Below the pieces are notes generated by a model. It was not told the origin of the DNA. It made no database searches and worked only from the letters and a program-made list of their open reading frames with translations. DNA of 64,000 nucleotides from Kwoniella bestiolae CBS 10118. Its lineage: Eukaryota > Basidiomycota > Tremellomycetes > Tremellales > Cryptococcaceae. Numbering within the stretch: the first letter of the stretch is position 1; every line of letters starts with the position of its first letter. Both the position numbers and the translations under genes were made by a program. Where the stretch lies: the NCBI RefSeq assembly GCF_000512585.2, contig NC_089245.1, forward strand, positions 372,001 to 436,000. The letters run 5' to 3'. Below are positions 21,309-33,191 of the stretch, in pieces.

Positions 21309-23597
21309 TGTGCGTGTGCTCGTGCTCGTTTATTCAAATGTAAGAATGTCCTTTTGGTGAGGTTCAAAGTGCTAAGAAAGTGAGATGATGGGAAATGGGC
21401 TACATGGATGAGATGACAGGGTGTATATATACATGTGATCGCAATACGATACTACGATATAATCTTGATCCTCTGATCGTGAGCAGAAAGCAGAAGTCTC
21501 GGTCCAGAAGCAACAAAGAAAAACTGTATCAACGGCGTCCCGACCCGAGATCATACACAGACAGAACAGTATCATTCAGAACCCTCCCCGTGGATGGGGA
21601 GATGCATATGGAGAGAAAAGACGGGTCAAGTAAGAAAAAGCCACTGACATCTAATCTGCGCCACCGAAAATAGCAACAGTAATTGACTTAACGGAATGTC
21701 CAAGTTCATCGCTCTGTCGATCTGGAACATTAGTTCGTACCTATACCGTTGGGGGGTACCAGAACAAGAACCAAAGAAGTGGAAAAGGGTTCCGTTTGTG
21801 CTCGTGTTGGAACAAGACAAAGACAAAATGTTTGAGGGGAGAGTAACTTTATTACGCTTTGAGTTTGGTTTGATTCGGAGTACCTGAGCACAAGTTTAGA
21901 CTTGGACCTGAACCGTTGATCGACTTTTAGTTGGGTTCGTCTACGGGTACGGGTAAGGGTAAGGGTGAGTGGGAGTACGATTCAGGTGGTCGATGGTCGT
22001 CATGCACTGCTATATTCTATTATTCTATTCTTGACTCGGCAGTGTATTTGAGCAGGGCGGTGTATACCAGTAGAGGTTGATGGTCTGAGTCGTTGCATCA
22101 CGATTAGGTCATTCCAACACCCCCACTTGGTCATGTGCTGTTCGATAGACGGGTTCCTCCCCGTGAAAGAGTACATTTGCGTAATTCCCGGGAAGCTTTT
22201 GCGTGTTGAGTGAGGGGATCATCGATGAGACTCCATTTTGAAATGAATCGTGGACCGCAGCGGTGTAGTCCAGACTCAGCGTAGGAGAATTGGTGGTTCA
22301 GTTTACTACTCGATTCGGTATGCTGCGGGTTGTTGGTCAGACTAGAGGGAGAATAAGATGTAAGACATGCCCCTGTCGATCTTTCGCTTTTGTCTACTGA
22401 ATCGAGTAATCGAGAGTCAGTTCAATTCGCAGTGACTTATGCGCGGAGATGACCGATCACCTAGTGATGTAATGACGCGTGGAATGAGGAGGGGTACCAC
22501 GCGTCTGTTTTTGTTCGTCTTGGATTGCAGTTGATTGGAAGGGAATGATCGATTTCGCGCCAGTACTGTGCTCGTGTGATCTTTGTTAGAAGTATTGACA
22601 CGTGAAAGTACCTGAACAACTATGAGCAGGAGAAGGCCTAGACGACCAGGTGATGGGAACGGCAAAGATGGGATCAAGCTGAATACTGTAGCTCAAGTTT
22701 CGAGCAACGTCTCAAGGAATCAAGAATCAACGGTACCCGTATCTTGTCTCGTCAAAGCTCAACTGCTCCAGGCATGAAATGAGAGGAACATATTGGTTCG
22801 TTCAGATCTGATTCTGATGGTATTTTAATTCGAGGGGGTCCTTTCGGGGTGCTTGGGTACAGAGTCGTAACTGAATCACTCAGGATATCAGTCACAAGCT
22901 ACTGGATAAACGAATATCCTCGGGTGAAGCTTGTAGCTGTGATCGTGATGACCGGAGGATATCAAGGTAATCGTAGGGTGAGTGGCTGGAAGCGAGAAGA
23001 GATGTCGATACCTTTCTTGACGACTGATTGCATCGTATAGTAGTGGATTGACCATTACTTACTAACTACTTGGTACTGGTACTGTATCAAGACGAAGCGA
23101 GACATTGTCATTGCACTGACCTCTTGCGACTAAGACATACCCTCCTTTGATTAATACTTGTCCAATAACTCCTATCATTCTTTCACCATTACGCACTGAT
23201 CGCTGGTTGTGTATAGTATACATCAAAAGTATACACGAGGCCAAAGGAGGTCCAGCCGAACAAATACATTTTTTTACTCTCTTTCTCTCCTGCGTACGAG
23301 CACTGAAAACTATGACACTGATATTCCAATCGTAATCAATCAATCACTACAATTACAATATAATTACCATCATCGTATACTGGTTGAGTCAACTACTGTG
23401 TTACACTCGACTTTCACTCTCAACATCATATCCTTCCTCTTTCTTTCTCCTCTTTTCCCTTCCTCTTCTTATCAGACCCATTCAATCCATTCAATCATCC
23501 CTTTCCTTTCCCTCATATCCCCCCAAATCCATTTCATCCACCCTTCTATTCCTCTCACCTCGAATTAGTCTCCTACAGACAAGACAATCCTATCGTC
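21309..23597. promoter_or_regulatory. Large divergent intergenic region with CT-rich leader of the RRM gene
   Basis: About 2.3 kb between divergent genes, the longest gene-free stretch here. Near 21422-21431 is a TATA-like run serving the WSC gene. From about 23420 to 23560 the plus strand is almost pure pyrimidine (CTTTCTCC and similar), typical of tremellomycete promoters and 5' leaders. Short open frames in between show no coding character. A brief GGGTAAGGGTAAGGGT run at 21950 is too short to be telomeric. A long 5' UTR or an unannotated noncoding transcript is possible. Confidence 0.4.
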
Positions 23598-26500
23598 ATG
23601 TCCAATTACCCTCCTCCCCCTCCAGGAAGAAGCAACGGGTTCAATCCTTTCCCAAAATACCCCAACAGACCCACCGGATCTTCCTACCCTCCTCATGCTG
23701 GCATGGCGAGGAGATCAACATCCGTCGCTACTCAGTACACCAACACTAAAACGCCTGTTGCTGCCGAGCAGAAGAAGGACGCCGATGATGGTTGGGGCGA
23801 AGCAACGGAAGACAAAAATGATGGGAAAGAAGAGAAGGTCAGTGTTTCTTATCTCTTTTGATACCTCATACACCGCTACGAAGAAGGGGAAGAGGAGCTG
23901 ACGAGAGTGGGATTTATAGCTCGACTGGAGCGAGATGCCTGTTGATACACCCATCATGACCAATAGGGTGAGGGATGGTTAATCTCATTATACCTTCCGT
24001 CCGATATTTGAGCTGACGAGAGTACCTACTCAGCCTGAGATCGGTGGTAGTCCACACCAACAAAAGAATAACAGCGTGAGTGGTTCGTCCATCCATCGAG
24101 TATAGCAACCTGCGCTACGATACTCATTCCACCAACTGATACTTACTCTCATTGGTAGATCAATTCAATTCCTTCTGCCATACAACTCCAACAAACCTCA
24201 TCGACCCATACCGAAGATGATGGAGGTTGGGTCTCGGGCTATGCTGCTACTACGCATTCCCCACCATCTCAGCCATTCCATCAAGCCAGAGTAAGTCGCC
24301 TTTGCTCCACTAAATCTCCATCACAGTGTCGTCTTAGCTGATCTTCATCTATAGGGCCAGAAGTATCCCATTCCTACCTCTCAATCTCGAGAAGCAAGAT
24401 CACCACCATTTTCCTCTCGAGTCGGTGGCGAGTATATTCACGCTCAAGCTGGTTCAGACTATCGGCTTTCTACGACACCGATCACCCACGACAACAACGG
24501 TCTTTCCATTCATTCCGCATCTCATCCTACTCTTCAGACATCCAGGGGTTTCAGAACCGCGCTCTCTGGTGCGTTGGCTAATCCACCAGTTCCTTCCCCT
24601 ATCTACCCTCATCAACCAAACGAGCTCATGCTATCTCCACAATTTCAACCTCAAAGTGAGCTCACCTCTCAAGTTCAAGTACCCACTTACACTGCTCCGA
24701 TCACTGGTCCGCCTCGACAGCAAATAGCGGGGCTTCACGACGCCAATCGCATTCCGGTTCCTCACGCAAAGCAATGGGGCAAACCAGCTACTCCCGAACC
24801 TGAAGGTACATATGAGGACGCTCACTTTGCGCACGAGGCAAATCAAGCTAAACCAAGTATCGCACCACCGCCTCATAATCCAATGTGGAGTGACATTGGC
24901 GATCCCGGTCAAGCCAGTTGGGATAAAGAAGACCGCCTCGCTAGATGGGCCGATAGTGTACCACCAATCCCCCCTACTCATCAAGACACACCCCATACGT
25001 CAATTCCGCCCTCTGAAGCAGAGGTTACTAAGGCTGAGGAAGAAGAAGAAGCTGCCTCTTTATCGCGAATTTCGACGCCGGACGGAAAGACCACTCCCAT
25101 CATCGGTAAATACTCTCCTGAACAGGAAGAGAAGACGCCAGCCCTTACTCCGCATGGTAGTGCTTCTCCCGTACAAGAAGATAGCGAAGTTGTCGATCCT
25201 GCGTCCGTTAGCCTCAAGAAGAGACTGGAAAAGGAGAAAGCTCCTGCTATTCTCACGGTCGCTGCTGAAGGTACTCAACTTCCTTCGACACCCCCTAGCG
25301 ATCATCAAGACCCACTTACTGGTCCTCGAGGTCGAGATAGAAATGGGGTTGACCGAGTGTGGAATTCTCGAAGGGCGTATTGGTGGAAACCACCACCTCA
25401 TCCGATGTTCAGCCCTCAATTTGCTGCTCAGCGAATTCTGATACAGTAAGTTCTACGTTGATAATATCTTTTCCTGATCTTGACCAGAGCTGACACTATT
25501 GTTCGCCCAGATTCCCTTTCCCAGTGCGTACCGACGGATTGAAGCAGATGATGCTTGATCAATTCTCAAGATATGGAGCGGTTCAGACGGTGTGAGGGCT
25601 CCATGCAATTCAGAATATGGTCTGTTGCTGATGGACATTCTTAGCTGGCACTACGAAGCCAACGGTAATTTTTGCGAGAAAGCCTTCGTCGTATTCCAAG
25701 TGAGTGAATTCCCTGTATCAGTACAACTTAGCTGACTGCTTGATGTCCAGGATGAGGAGACGGTCAAGAAAGTTCTCGCCGATCCCGAAAGTCGTATTTG
25801 CCACGTCAAATCGTCCATTGCCCCTGGCAGTGCTCCACTCAAATTGATGATCAAACATTCGTCACCCTCGCTAACCAGTCGCACCATTCTGATCCGACTC
25901 ACTGGTCCCCGAGCAGACTCTCGAGCTCGTTCAGCATCACCGGTCGAAATCTCAAGAGATCAAGATCCTGAAGATCAAACGGCTCCTCGAGATCAGCTGG
26001 GACAACACCATTTGGCAATGCTCCCGCCAAGGTTACTGATCGATGCGGTACCTTTCCGATCTCGAGACGGACGAGTAATTCATCGAGCAAAGATTCGATC
26101 CAGATATGTCAATTTCGCTCAGCTTGCGGATCAAGCGAGAGAAGAGACTGGTAAAGAGATGCAGAAGATTGGGGAGATAGATCTGAGACGAAGAGTTTCG
26201 GAGAAGGATGTAAGTCGTACTGAATCGATAACCTCAATTTGTCATGTGCTGATTCGGGGTGATAGATCATTCCACCATTGTGTGACTTCTTCGCCGAAAT
26301 CTGCGACATTACTCCCCCGACTGCTAGAGGGCAAGGCTGGCTAGTCACGGTTGGTGGGATCCGAGAAGCACGTCATATCATGAATGTAAGTGACCCCCCA
26401 GATCAGATGAAGCAGGAGAGACGAAGATGAGCTGATTGAGCTGACGGTATCAACAGGAACTCCAGAAGATCCCTGGATTCTTCGTTCGATGGGCGGACGA

Positions 26501-28672
26501 GGGAGACGGCTACTATCCCATCGAAGGTCCAAACATTGCTCCTTCCGTCTTCACGGAACCTGTGACTCCAATTACTCGTGTTCGAAATGAGGTGGAGGGT
26601 CGACCGTCAGCTGCGAATCGCCAAAAAGAGATCGACGTGTTCGAGTCCGCTACCGGTGATGCAATCGCAAACTCTCTTCCCACTCCTGTCATCATACAAC
26701 CGCCGGTTTCAGAGGTACCTCCCGTCACCCCAATCAACCAACCGGTTCCTCAGTACGCATACCCACCCAGCGGGTACAGCCCTACACACCCAAGTCTTCG
26801 ACGAACATTCCTGCATACCTACAAAGGAAGGCCTCTGGTGCAAGATGTACTATCGATGGAGGAGAGGTACATAGACGAGAGAGCTATTTTTGTTGGAAGG
26901 TTGGTAAAGAACGCAGAAACGAGTGCAACTCTGTTAACCAGATTCGGAAGATATGGTAATATCGTGAGTCGATCCAACCTTGAGACTCTAGCAATCTTTA
27001 CTAATGCGCTTTGACCAGTCTTCGATCGAGTACAACCCTACATTTTGCACCTCCGCTTATGCTACGGCTAGAGTCCTTTATCAAGACAAGGATTCAGCTG
27101 ATCGAGCGATTGTCCATGAGGTGAGCAATGAAGGTTCGCAGAGATAGAGCTTTGACTGATATCGCTATCGTCCTCGACTGAAGAACGGAAACCTATCTTT
27201 CGGATCAGCAATGAAGGTCGAGAAGCGAAAGGTTCTCTCAAGTGATGTACAGGTAAGTCATTTGACTTCTTGATCTATCGCAACACTGACCATACCCTTG
27301 TCATAGTTGAAGGAAATGTACATCGATGATTTTGGAAGAGCCATCAGTCCTTCCATGGTCTCGCAGTACAGTCCACCTGCATCTATCCCGGAACCAGGAA
27401 GTTACCCTGCGCCTGATCCTGTCAACCCTTACCCTACCCAGTCCCACTATGCTGCCATGATGCCGCATATGCAATTCGGGATGTGGTATCATCCTCAATT
27501 ACAGGCATCGATGGTACCTCCTCCTTTCACCATGGGTGTGGGTACAGCCGAACCAGATCAGACACAAGCAGAGACCATGCCGACCGCCATGCCAACCAAT
27601 ACTGCGCAAGGCGCTGCACAGCTTCCGTCGAGCCTTCAATTACCTGTGAGTACTGACATTGTACTTAGATGAAGCAAAGCTGACAAGTCACACGTAGACG
27701 CTTTGTGCAGCGTGGGGTATTGGATACTTGCCTCCGGGTTCAGTTCCTTTCCCTTTGACCACCCAGCCGCCAACAGCGACTACTAGTGGAGATCATGCTG
27801 GACCGGCTGTCCCGCCTGTACCTGCACCAGAACCTACCACCTCCGTACCCTCAGTAAACTCATCCATCGAATTGCCAGGTGGGTTATCCGCAAAAAGCAG
27901 ACTCAACCCGATTGGTTTCACCAATGAGGACGGAATGCTGAAGCCGGTTTACGATCCGAACGATCTCAAGGAGTACTGTGCGGAAAATAACATCGCGCTG
28001 CCCAAACGAACTGATCCAACCATTCAAGGGGAGGAACTCACCCTTTTACCAATCCAGACTGGTGGTCACGATTACATTCGAGCCGATCAAACTGCTTCAA
28101 AACATTCGATCGTACCGAATGGTGAACACAACCCTATTTCGCCCATCTTCGCCAGCATCAATGATCCTCCGAGAGTTGGGAATAGCACCACCCACACAAG
28201 AACGGTCCCTATACCGATCCCCTTCAGTCCTGTTGGAACATCTCAACCTCTTGACGATCAACTCTATCACTCTCATGTATCAGATCCCAACAGTGGGCGT
28301 GAAGTACCTCTTCCTCATCGCCATCAGCAGGTCACCTTGCCTATTGAACAACCCTTGTTCACTAGTGACCCCCTCCCGCCACACATCCATCAAAGACCCA
28401 TGTCGAACAGCAGTACTGCACCGCCTCGCGACCTCCAAGAATCGGTTTACCAAATGCAGTACGGCACATATCCGAATCAACCTGTTGAGATACCGAGATC
28501 CATGCCACCATCTTTAAGTAGAAATCATCCTTTGCCCCATAATCCGAGAAGCCCATTCACCCCCTTAGGACATGCTCTGGAATCAGCATGTCAGGGTGGA
28601 AGTGAAAGGAGAATGAGAATGTCAGGGGGTGGTACTGAAGACGTTCAGGCGGGATATGCTGGAGGATGGTGA
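23598..28672 (+). CDS. Large RRM-domain RNA-binding protein
   Basis: Roughly 1,400 residues over about 14 exons, stop TGA at 28670-28672. The N-terminus is proline-rich (MSNYPPPPPGRSNGF) and the first third is disordered P/S/Q/H-rich sequence. RRM 1 lies around 25450-25830 (FPFPVRTDGLKQMMLDQFSR, YGAVQTVWHYEANGNFCEKA, FVVFQDEETV). RRM 2 or a degenerate RRM follows near 26210-26500 (CDFFAEICDITPP...GWLVTVGGIREA). A clear RRM at 26870-27250 has RNP2-like IFVGRL and SAYATARVLYQDKDSADRAI. The C-terminal third is again disordered, P/Q/H-rich. This layout (three RRMs among disordered tracts) resembles fungal mRNA regulators such as Rim4-type proteins, but I cannot assign an orthologue. Target RNAs unknown. 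Confidence 0.82.
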
Positions 28673-30124
28673 TGGGTCAGCACTTGGGCTGCGTAGAGCG
28701 TATGCGTATAGGATCTCGTTTTCATCTCTGGCTTCTCCCCTTCCATATCTCTATTCATTCTCTTGGAATGGTACCTATACCTGCAGACTGTACATATATT
28801 CGATTTCATTCTATTTTCAACTTCTACCAACGCCTGTTGGTATTCTTGTCTCTCGCTATTGAATCCTTTCCATTCTCTTTCAAAATCAATAAAATAGATC
28901 AAAATCAATAAATAAGAATACAAAAAAGAATAGACAACATAAAAGGAAAAATCGCTTCAACGAAGAAGTAGAACGACAAGAGAGAGAGAGGTAGGTACTG
29001 AGATTTATAGTTTATTTGGGTATTTGAGGTGTATAACGATAGAAGAGAAAGAGATTTGCGTAATAGCAAAGTGAAGTTGTGATTATTTATCTATATATGA
29101 GAATGAATTGATGAGAAGATGATTGTAACGGATGCACATAAGCAGCTGTGTAAACGCACTGACCAAAAGGAACAATATTCAGTCCGCTGGATCCGGATTG
29201 AATCTGCTTACATACTAGTGCGAAACGTTATCTATGACAATGATATACTTCGCATGAGCAACACTGATGTTTTTGGCTTATGGGTATGACGATGAAAGTT
29301 GGGTGCTGTGGCTGAAAGAAGCCATCGTCGCTGCCCTGGTGTTCTTCCAAAGTATCCCAGAACCAAGGTCAACGTACGCATACAGCTTCCTCCGGGATAG
29401 CGGTGGGGTGTTCTTGGTCTGAGTGAGAGTGAAGGGAAAGGGACTGCTCACTTTTGTCATACTGTATATGCTAAAGAGTATGTTATGAAATTGTATTTTC
29501 ATAATACGAGTATTGTACAGTACCTCGTTTCTATTCTCTCCTGTATACACGCACTATAGATTTATACACACACTCAACAGCTCCGAGCTGTTCCTTTGTG
29601 TTTGACGTGCAATGAACCCTGGAACATACCAAAATCGCTACGATAGTTAGGCTCCTGACATGTAATTTAGAATCGCTTGAGCTTGAGCTGAATAAGCTGA
29701 AACGCCTGATGGCCGATTCAATAGCTACACTCCTTACAATAAGACAAACAAGAAAGATCGAAGTCTGGAACATATATGCGTGTTGTAGTAGTGTTTCAGA
29801 GTGCAGAACACATAGACGAGAATATCTCTGAGAAAAGATCGTTGAAGTACTTCTTGGACAGAGTATGTATGTAGGAGAGGTTTGGGAAATAGCAGTCGTC
29901 GTGGAATAAGGTATAAAGAGGTTGAGGATAATCATGTCGGATGGCAGATGTTCGCTTGCGTTTACATTCACATCATAACGATCAGCCTGTGATCTTACGG
30001 ATTCGTAACATTATAGAGCCAGGAACTCAACCCGTCAGACTACATCTTCATCTACACAGTAGGATATAAAACTCATATTCGACTTTCGCGTTATCGCCAC
30101 TCCTGGATACAGTACCGTTTCAAC
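28673..30124. promoter_or_regulatory. Intergenic; 3' flank of the RRM gene and promoter of the gene at 30125
   Basis: AT-rich, with no supported gene. A 146-codon uninterrupted minus frame (29531-29971) lacks coding character. A TATAAA box at 30065-30070 lies about 55 bases before the ATG at 30125. Confidence 0.4.
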
Positions 30125-30672
30125 ATGAGTAGAGCCATCCCTCCTCGTATCGAAATCAAATGGGTCCCTCCAATGCCTCGTACCAAGTCGGAGGGGGCCA
30201 CCGAGCTCGAATGGATCCACTGGGAGGCCAAGACATATCAGATAAACGACCGCGGATTGACTAGGGAGCTTACTGAATCCGATTCCGAACTTAGTTATAT
30301 GACTCGCACGGCGTTGGGAAGCTCCTTGAGTGAACACGGGGATTGGTATGTCAAGTTCGATCCTAAAGGTTGGGAGAATGGGAGGCTCTCCATGCAGGAA
30401 TGGAGAGAGAAAACAGAAATCGGTCTCACGCTAATACGGCTGGTCTTGTATCTAACAAGGAGGACACGGCCGGTGACGGGAGAACCGCTGTTCCCGATAC
30501 AACGGTTACTGATAATACAACCCAGTTTTTGTCGGTGAGTACTAAGAGTGAAGTGAAGCTGGATGGATGGACGGGAGAGGACGTCACCTGCGGGAGTCGA
30601 GAGAGGGAGAGCGGTGGTCATAACACCAGTGTAGTGAAAAGTAAGAGCAAACGGGTTACCTGGGCCATTTGA
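30125..30672 (+). CDS. Unrecognised orphan protein
   Basis: About 159 residues. The first exon starts MSRAIPPRIEIKWVPPMP and continues through TELEWIHWEAKTYQINDR. The reading frame then changes; a 68-nt intron (30330-30397, donor GTGAAC, acceptor CTCTCCATGCAG) joins it to a second exon in another frame that runs to the TGA at 30670-30672. That second exon has the S/T/N/E-rich composition usual here (for example SHANTAGLVSNKEDTAGDG) and ends KSKSKRVTWAI. The unspliced first frame also stays open to 30538, but its late residues look like a shadow frame. A further intron starting at the GTGAGT of 30535 cannot be excluded. No known domain; function unknown. Confidence 0.5.
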
Positions 30673-31079
30673 TCAGTTGTTCGGGGTAATGGACACGAAA
30701 CACGGATCTTTGAATGCTTTCTCTCTTCTGCGTGATTCATGATTGGTACGAATGTCATATGCCATGTCGTAGGGGTAGTTATCCTGCCTGCTGGGTTATG
30801 ATCTACCGTGAAATCAGTTAGTACTTTGCGATAAATGGAATGTAATGAATCGAGAAGGATGCCACTCGGTGGGAAAGGGACTTTCGTAATGGTCAATCCC
30901 CGATGTACTGTAATTCGATATTCGATCTGCTGTACGATTCCTCGGTTTACTCTCTTCGCGAACATCTATCTGCGGTATTTGCCTGAACTGTCTTCCATTC
31001 ATCCATTCATCATTCATCACAATCCTCACAATCGTATACGACTATCAATATTCAACTCAAATCGTAGAGATAAACCAAG
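30673..31079 (+). promoter_or_regulatory. 5' flank of the small Cys-rich gene
   Basis: 407 bases without a gene. Nothing specific seen beyond TTCATCCATTCATCATTCATCA repeats of a CAT/ATTC motif near 30997-31018. Confidence 0.35.
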
Positions 31080-31414
31080 ATGTGTAAACAGGTAGATTGT
31101 CCAAACGACGGTAAACCGACTTGGTGGGGGTGTGGTGAGTCCTTTATCTCTATATCTTCTTGCGATGTCGTCGTTCACTATTGACACTTCTTCTGTGCGA
31201 TGACAGGTGCTCATATTGAGATTGTAAGTGTCTACTTGTCACAGCCATGTATCCGTGCGACTTGCAAATACAGTATGGAGAATTCATCCAGCTGATGAGC
31301 TCGCACTTGACTTAGGCCCTCGCTGGCGTACCGGAACAAGAGAGGTGTCAGTGCCCTCATGTGCCTGTTGAGGGTAAACCTGGGGTGTACGAGGTGAGGA
31401 AGCAGGACAAGTAG
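31080..31414 (+). CDS. Small conserved Cys-rich protein (MCK..C.. / TWWGCGAH type)
   Basis: 56 residues from three exons: 31080-31134, 31207-31223 (17 nt) and 31316-31414. The start MCKQVDCPNDGKPTWWGCGA is followed by HIEIALAGVPEQERCQCPH. From general knowledge, short proteins with an MCK..C..C.K.TW.GCG.H start and a late RC.C pair occur in many fungi and plants and look like small zinc-binding proteins. Here the second Cys of the usual first pair is replaced by Asp (CPND), leaving C2, C7, C18, C34 and C36. No function is known to me. Its three-exon structure with a 17-nt centre exon makes it easy to miss. Confidence 0.75.
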
Positions 31415-31859
31415 GCTCAGCCATAGGTTTGGATTATTGGCTTAGAAGTAAGGAACAGTACGATGTATGGTGAGATCAATTATCGGTTGAAGGGATTTGG
31501 GTTGGGGATATTGAATATGGTGAGGATGTTGTTGTTGTTGTAGGTGAATTTGCAAATGTATCGATGTGCTGTCGAGATCACTCCCTCTTACCCTTCGGGT
31601 CTGTACATATTCAGTAAAGTGATTGTGCATTCATCCTGGAAAGGTTGCAAGGTGATAACAGGTCGTCTTTGTTCTGTTCTCAAGAGTCTCCAGGACTGGC
31701 GATGTTGATCAGCCGACTTGAAATTCGCAGTAGAATGATCCACAATCTTACTACTGGGTACTACCCCAAGCAGTGCGAGATACAAAGCATAGTATACATG
31801 CAATCTAGATATACATACATACATAATCATCTCTCCGTCTCACCGTCAGCACCATGAAC
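31415..31859. other. Intergenic between convergent genes
   Basis: No coding signal; includes a TTGTTGTTGTTG run at 31529-31540 and a TACA/CATA run near 31810-31830. Confidence 0.4.
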
Positions 31860-32795
31860 CTATGCCTCAACCTCCATCTCCTTCTTCATCAATTCCGTCC
31901 AATCATCCCCCTTCCCCTCCACTTCTCCAGGTAATGGCACACCCATACCCATTTCTTCTCCCCTCCCTTTCTTCGTCAGTATCACGTCGCCATCTGGTGA
32001 GATCCTAATATGACGGAGGAGGTCGATGTGCGAGAGGTTCATGGTGGTGTCGGATTGGAGCCAGTGATACATCAGTCGGGAGGTTGGTTGGTGCGTTAGG
32101 TCTGGGACCTCTATATATCATGAACCATTAGCAGGGAGATTACTCTGCTGATAAGAGGATATTCCACATGTCCTTTGAGAGATGATGAGATAAGGAACGG
32201 ATGATTAGGGGCAATTGTATTTGAAGTGGTGTGAAGGAAGACTAGACTTACCCATCCCACTCTCATACTCCATCTTCTCCCTTTTCCTTAGCTCTTCCAG
32301 CTCCAGTAACTCCTTGGACTTTGGTCTACCCGCTCGTCGTTCCGCTGTGAGCTCGTCTATCCTGGTGTCGAACCTTGCTAGGTAGACTTCCGTTATGAGT
32401 GCTTTGAGCGATGGGAGAGATAGGGGATGAGGGGAAGAGAGGGAATGTAAGAAGAACAAGGGTCTTTGTACTATTCACAACTGGTATCAGCACACACAGC
32501 GATGCTTAACAATATGCTGAATTGGAACACAGGAAGTGTGATGAAGTCGAACGGGGATAACCCACATTTAGCATCGGCATAGTCCTTTCTCGCTTTGGTC
32601 TGAGCTTTCAGCTTGTCCACTCGTAGGTTCACTCGGGTAAGCTGAGCAGCTACACCAATATTCTCGTGTCAGCTACGCTGCTCCTTCGATACCGATTAGT
32701 CGGACTGAAGCGAGACGTGACATACCCTTCCTCGAACTTGGATGGAGATTCTCTTTCCCTTTGATGGCTTTCTTTGTTATTCGTCTGTTTCCCAT
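31860..32795 (-). CDS. TMA16: Tma16-family ribosome-associated protein
   Basis: Small basic protein associated with pre-60S and translating ribosomes (yeast Tma16). The start at 32795 gives MGNRRITKKAIKGKENLHPS SRK, the basic family N-terminus. Next comes AAQLTRVNLRVDKLKAQTK (exon around 32570-32650), then PLFFLHSLSSPHPLSLPSLK and the hallmark TRIDELTAERRAGRPKSKEL. The last exon contains RLMYHWLQSDTTMNLSHIDL and a disordered acidic end; its TAG is at 31860-31862. Four exons. Assignment is by order of motifs and overall size. Confidence 0.85.
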
Positions 32796-33191
32796 TTTTG
32801 GTTAATCTTCTTCCTCTTTGACTGGTTCTTGTCGTGCTTTTGCTCCTTGGTCTGGGTGTCGTCTAGTGCGATGATGTCTATATGCTTTTCGAGTGCGAGA
32901 GTGATTTGACATCTTTCAACATTTCAACATTGGACTGACTGTCAACAAAACAAAAATGATGAGGTTTTCAACTTTTTAAATGGGTGGAATAAACAAGTTT
33001 CACCTTTACCATACCCAAAAATCCCAGATGTCCAAAACCCGTCTTTTAGGCCGAAAACCACCAAGTTGACTCTTGAATCCTTACTCAACATTCCTTCATC
33101 AGCTTGCTCTGCATCCGACATTGTACAAGGTCGCAGACATAGACTATTAGCCATCACCGCAAACTCACTGTCAGGACGAAAAGAGAGGAAA
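32796..33191. promoter_or_regulatory. Divergent promoter, TMA16 and mitochondrial gene
   Basis: 396 bases between two start codons in opposite directions, so probably a shared promoter. No TATA box in either direction. Confidence 0.45.

Noticed and set aside
21945..21970. GGGTAAGGGTAAGGGT run resembling telomere repeats
   Set aside because: Only a few degenerate units deep inside a gene-rich region; no sign of a chromosome end.
29531..29971. 146-codon open frame on the minus strand
   Set aside because: Serine/isoleucine/cysteine-rich shadow-like translation without a matching codon pattern, no introns, and no recognisable motif.
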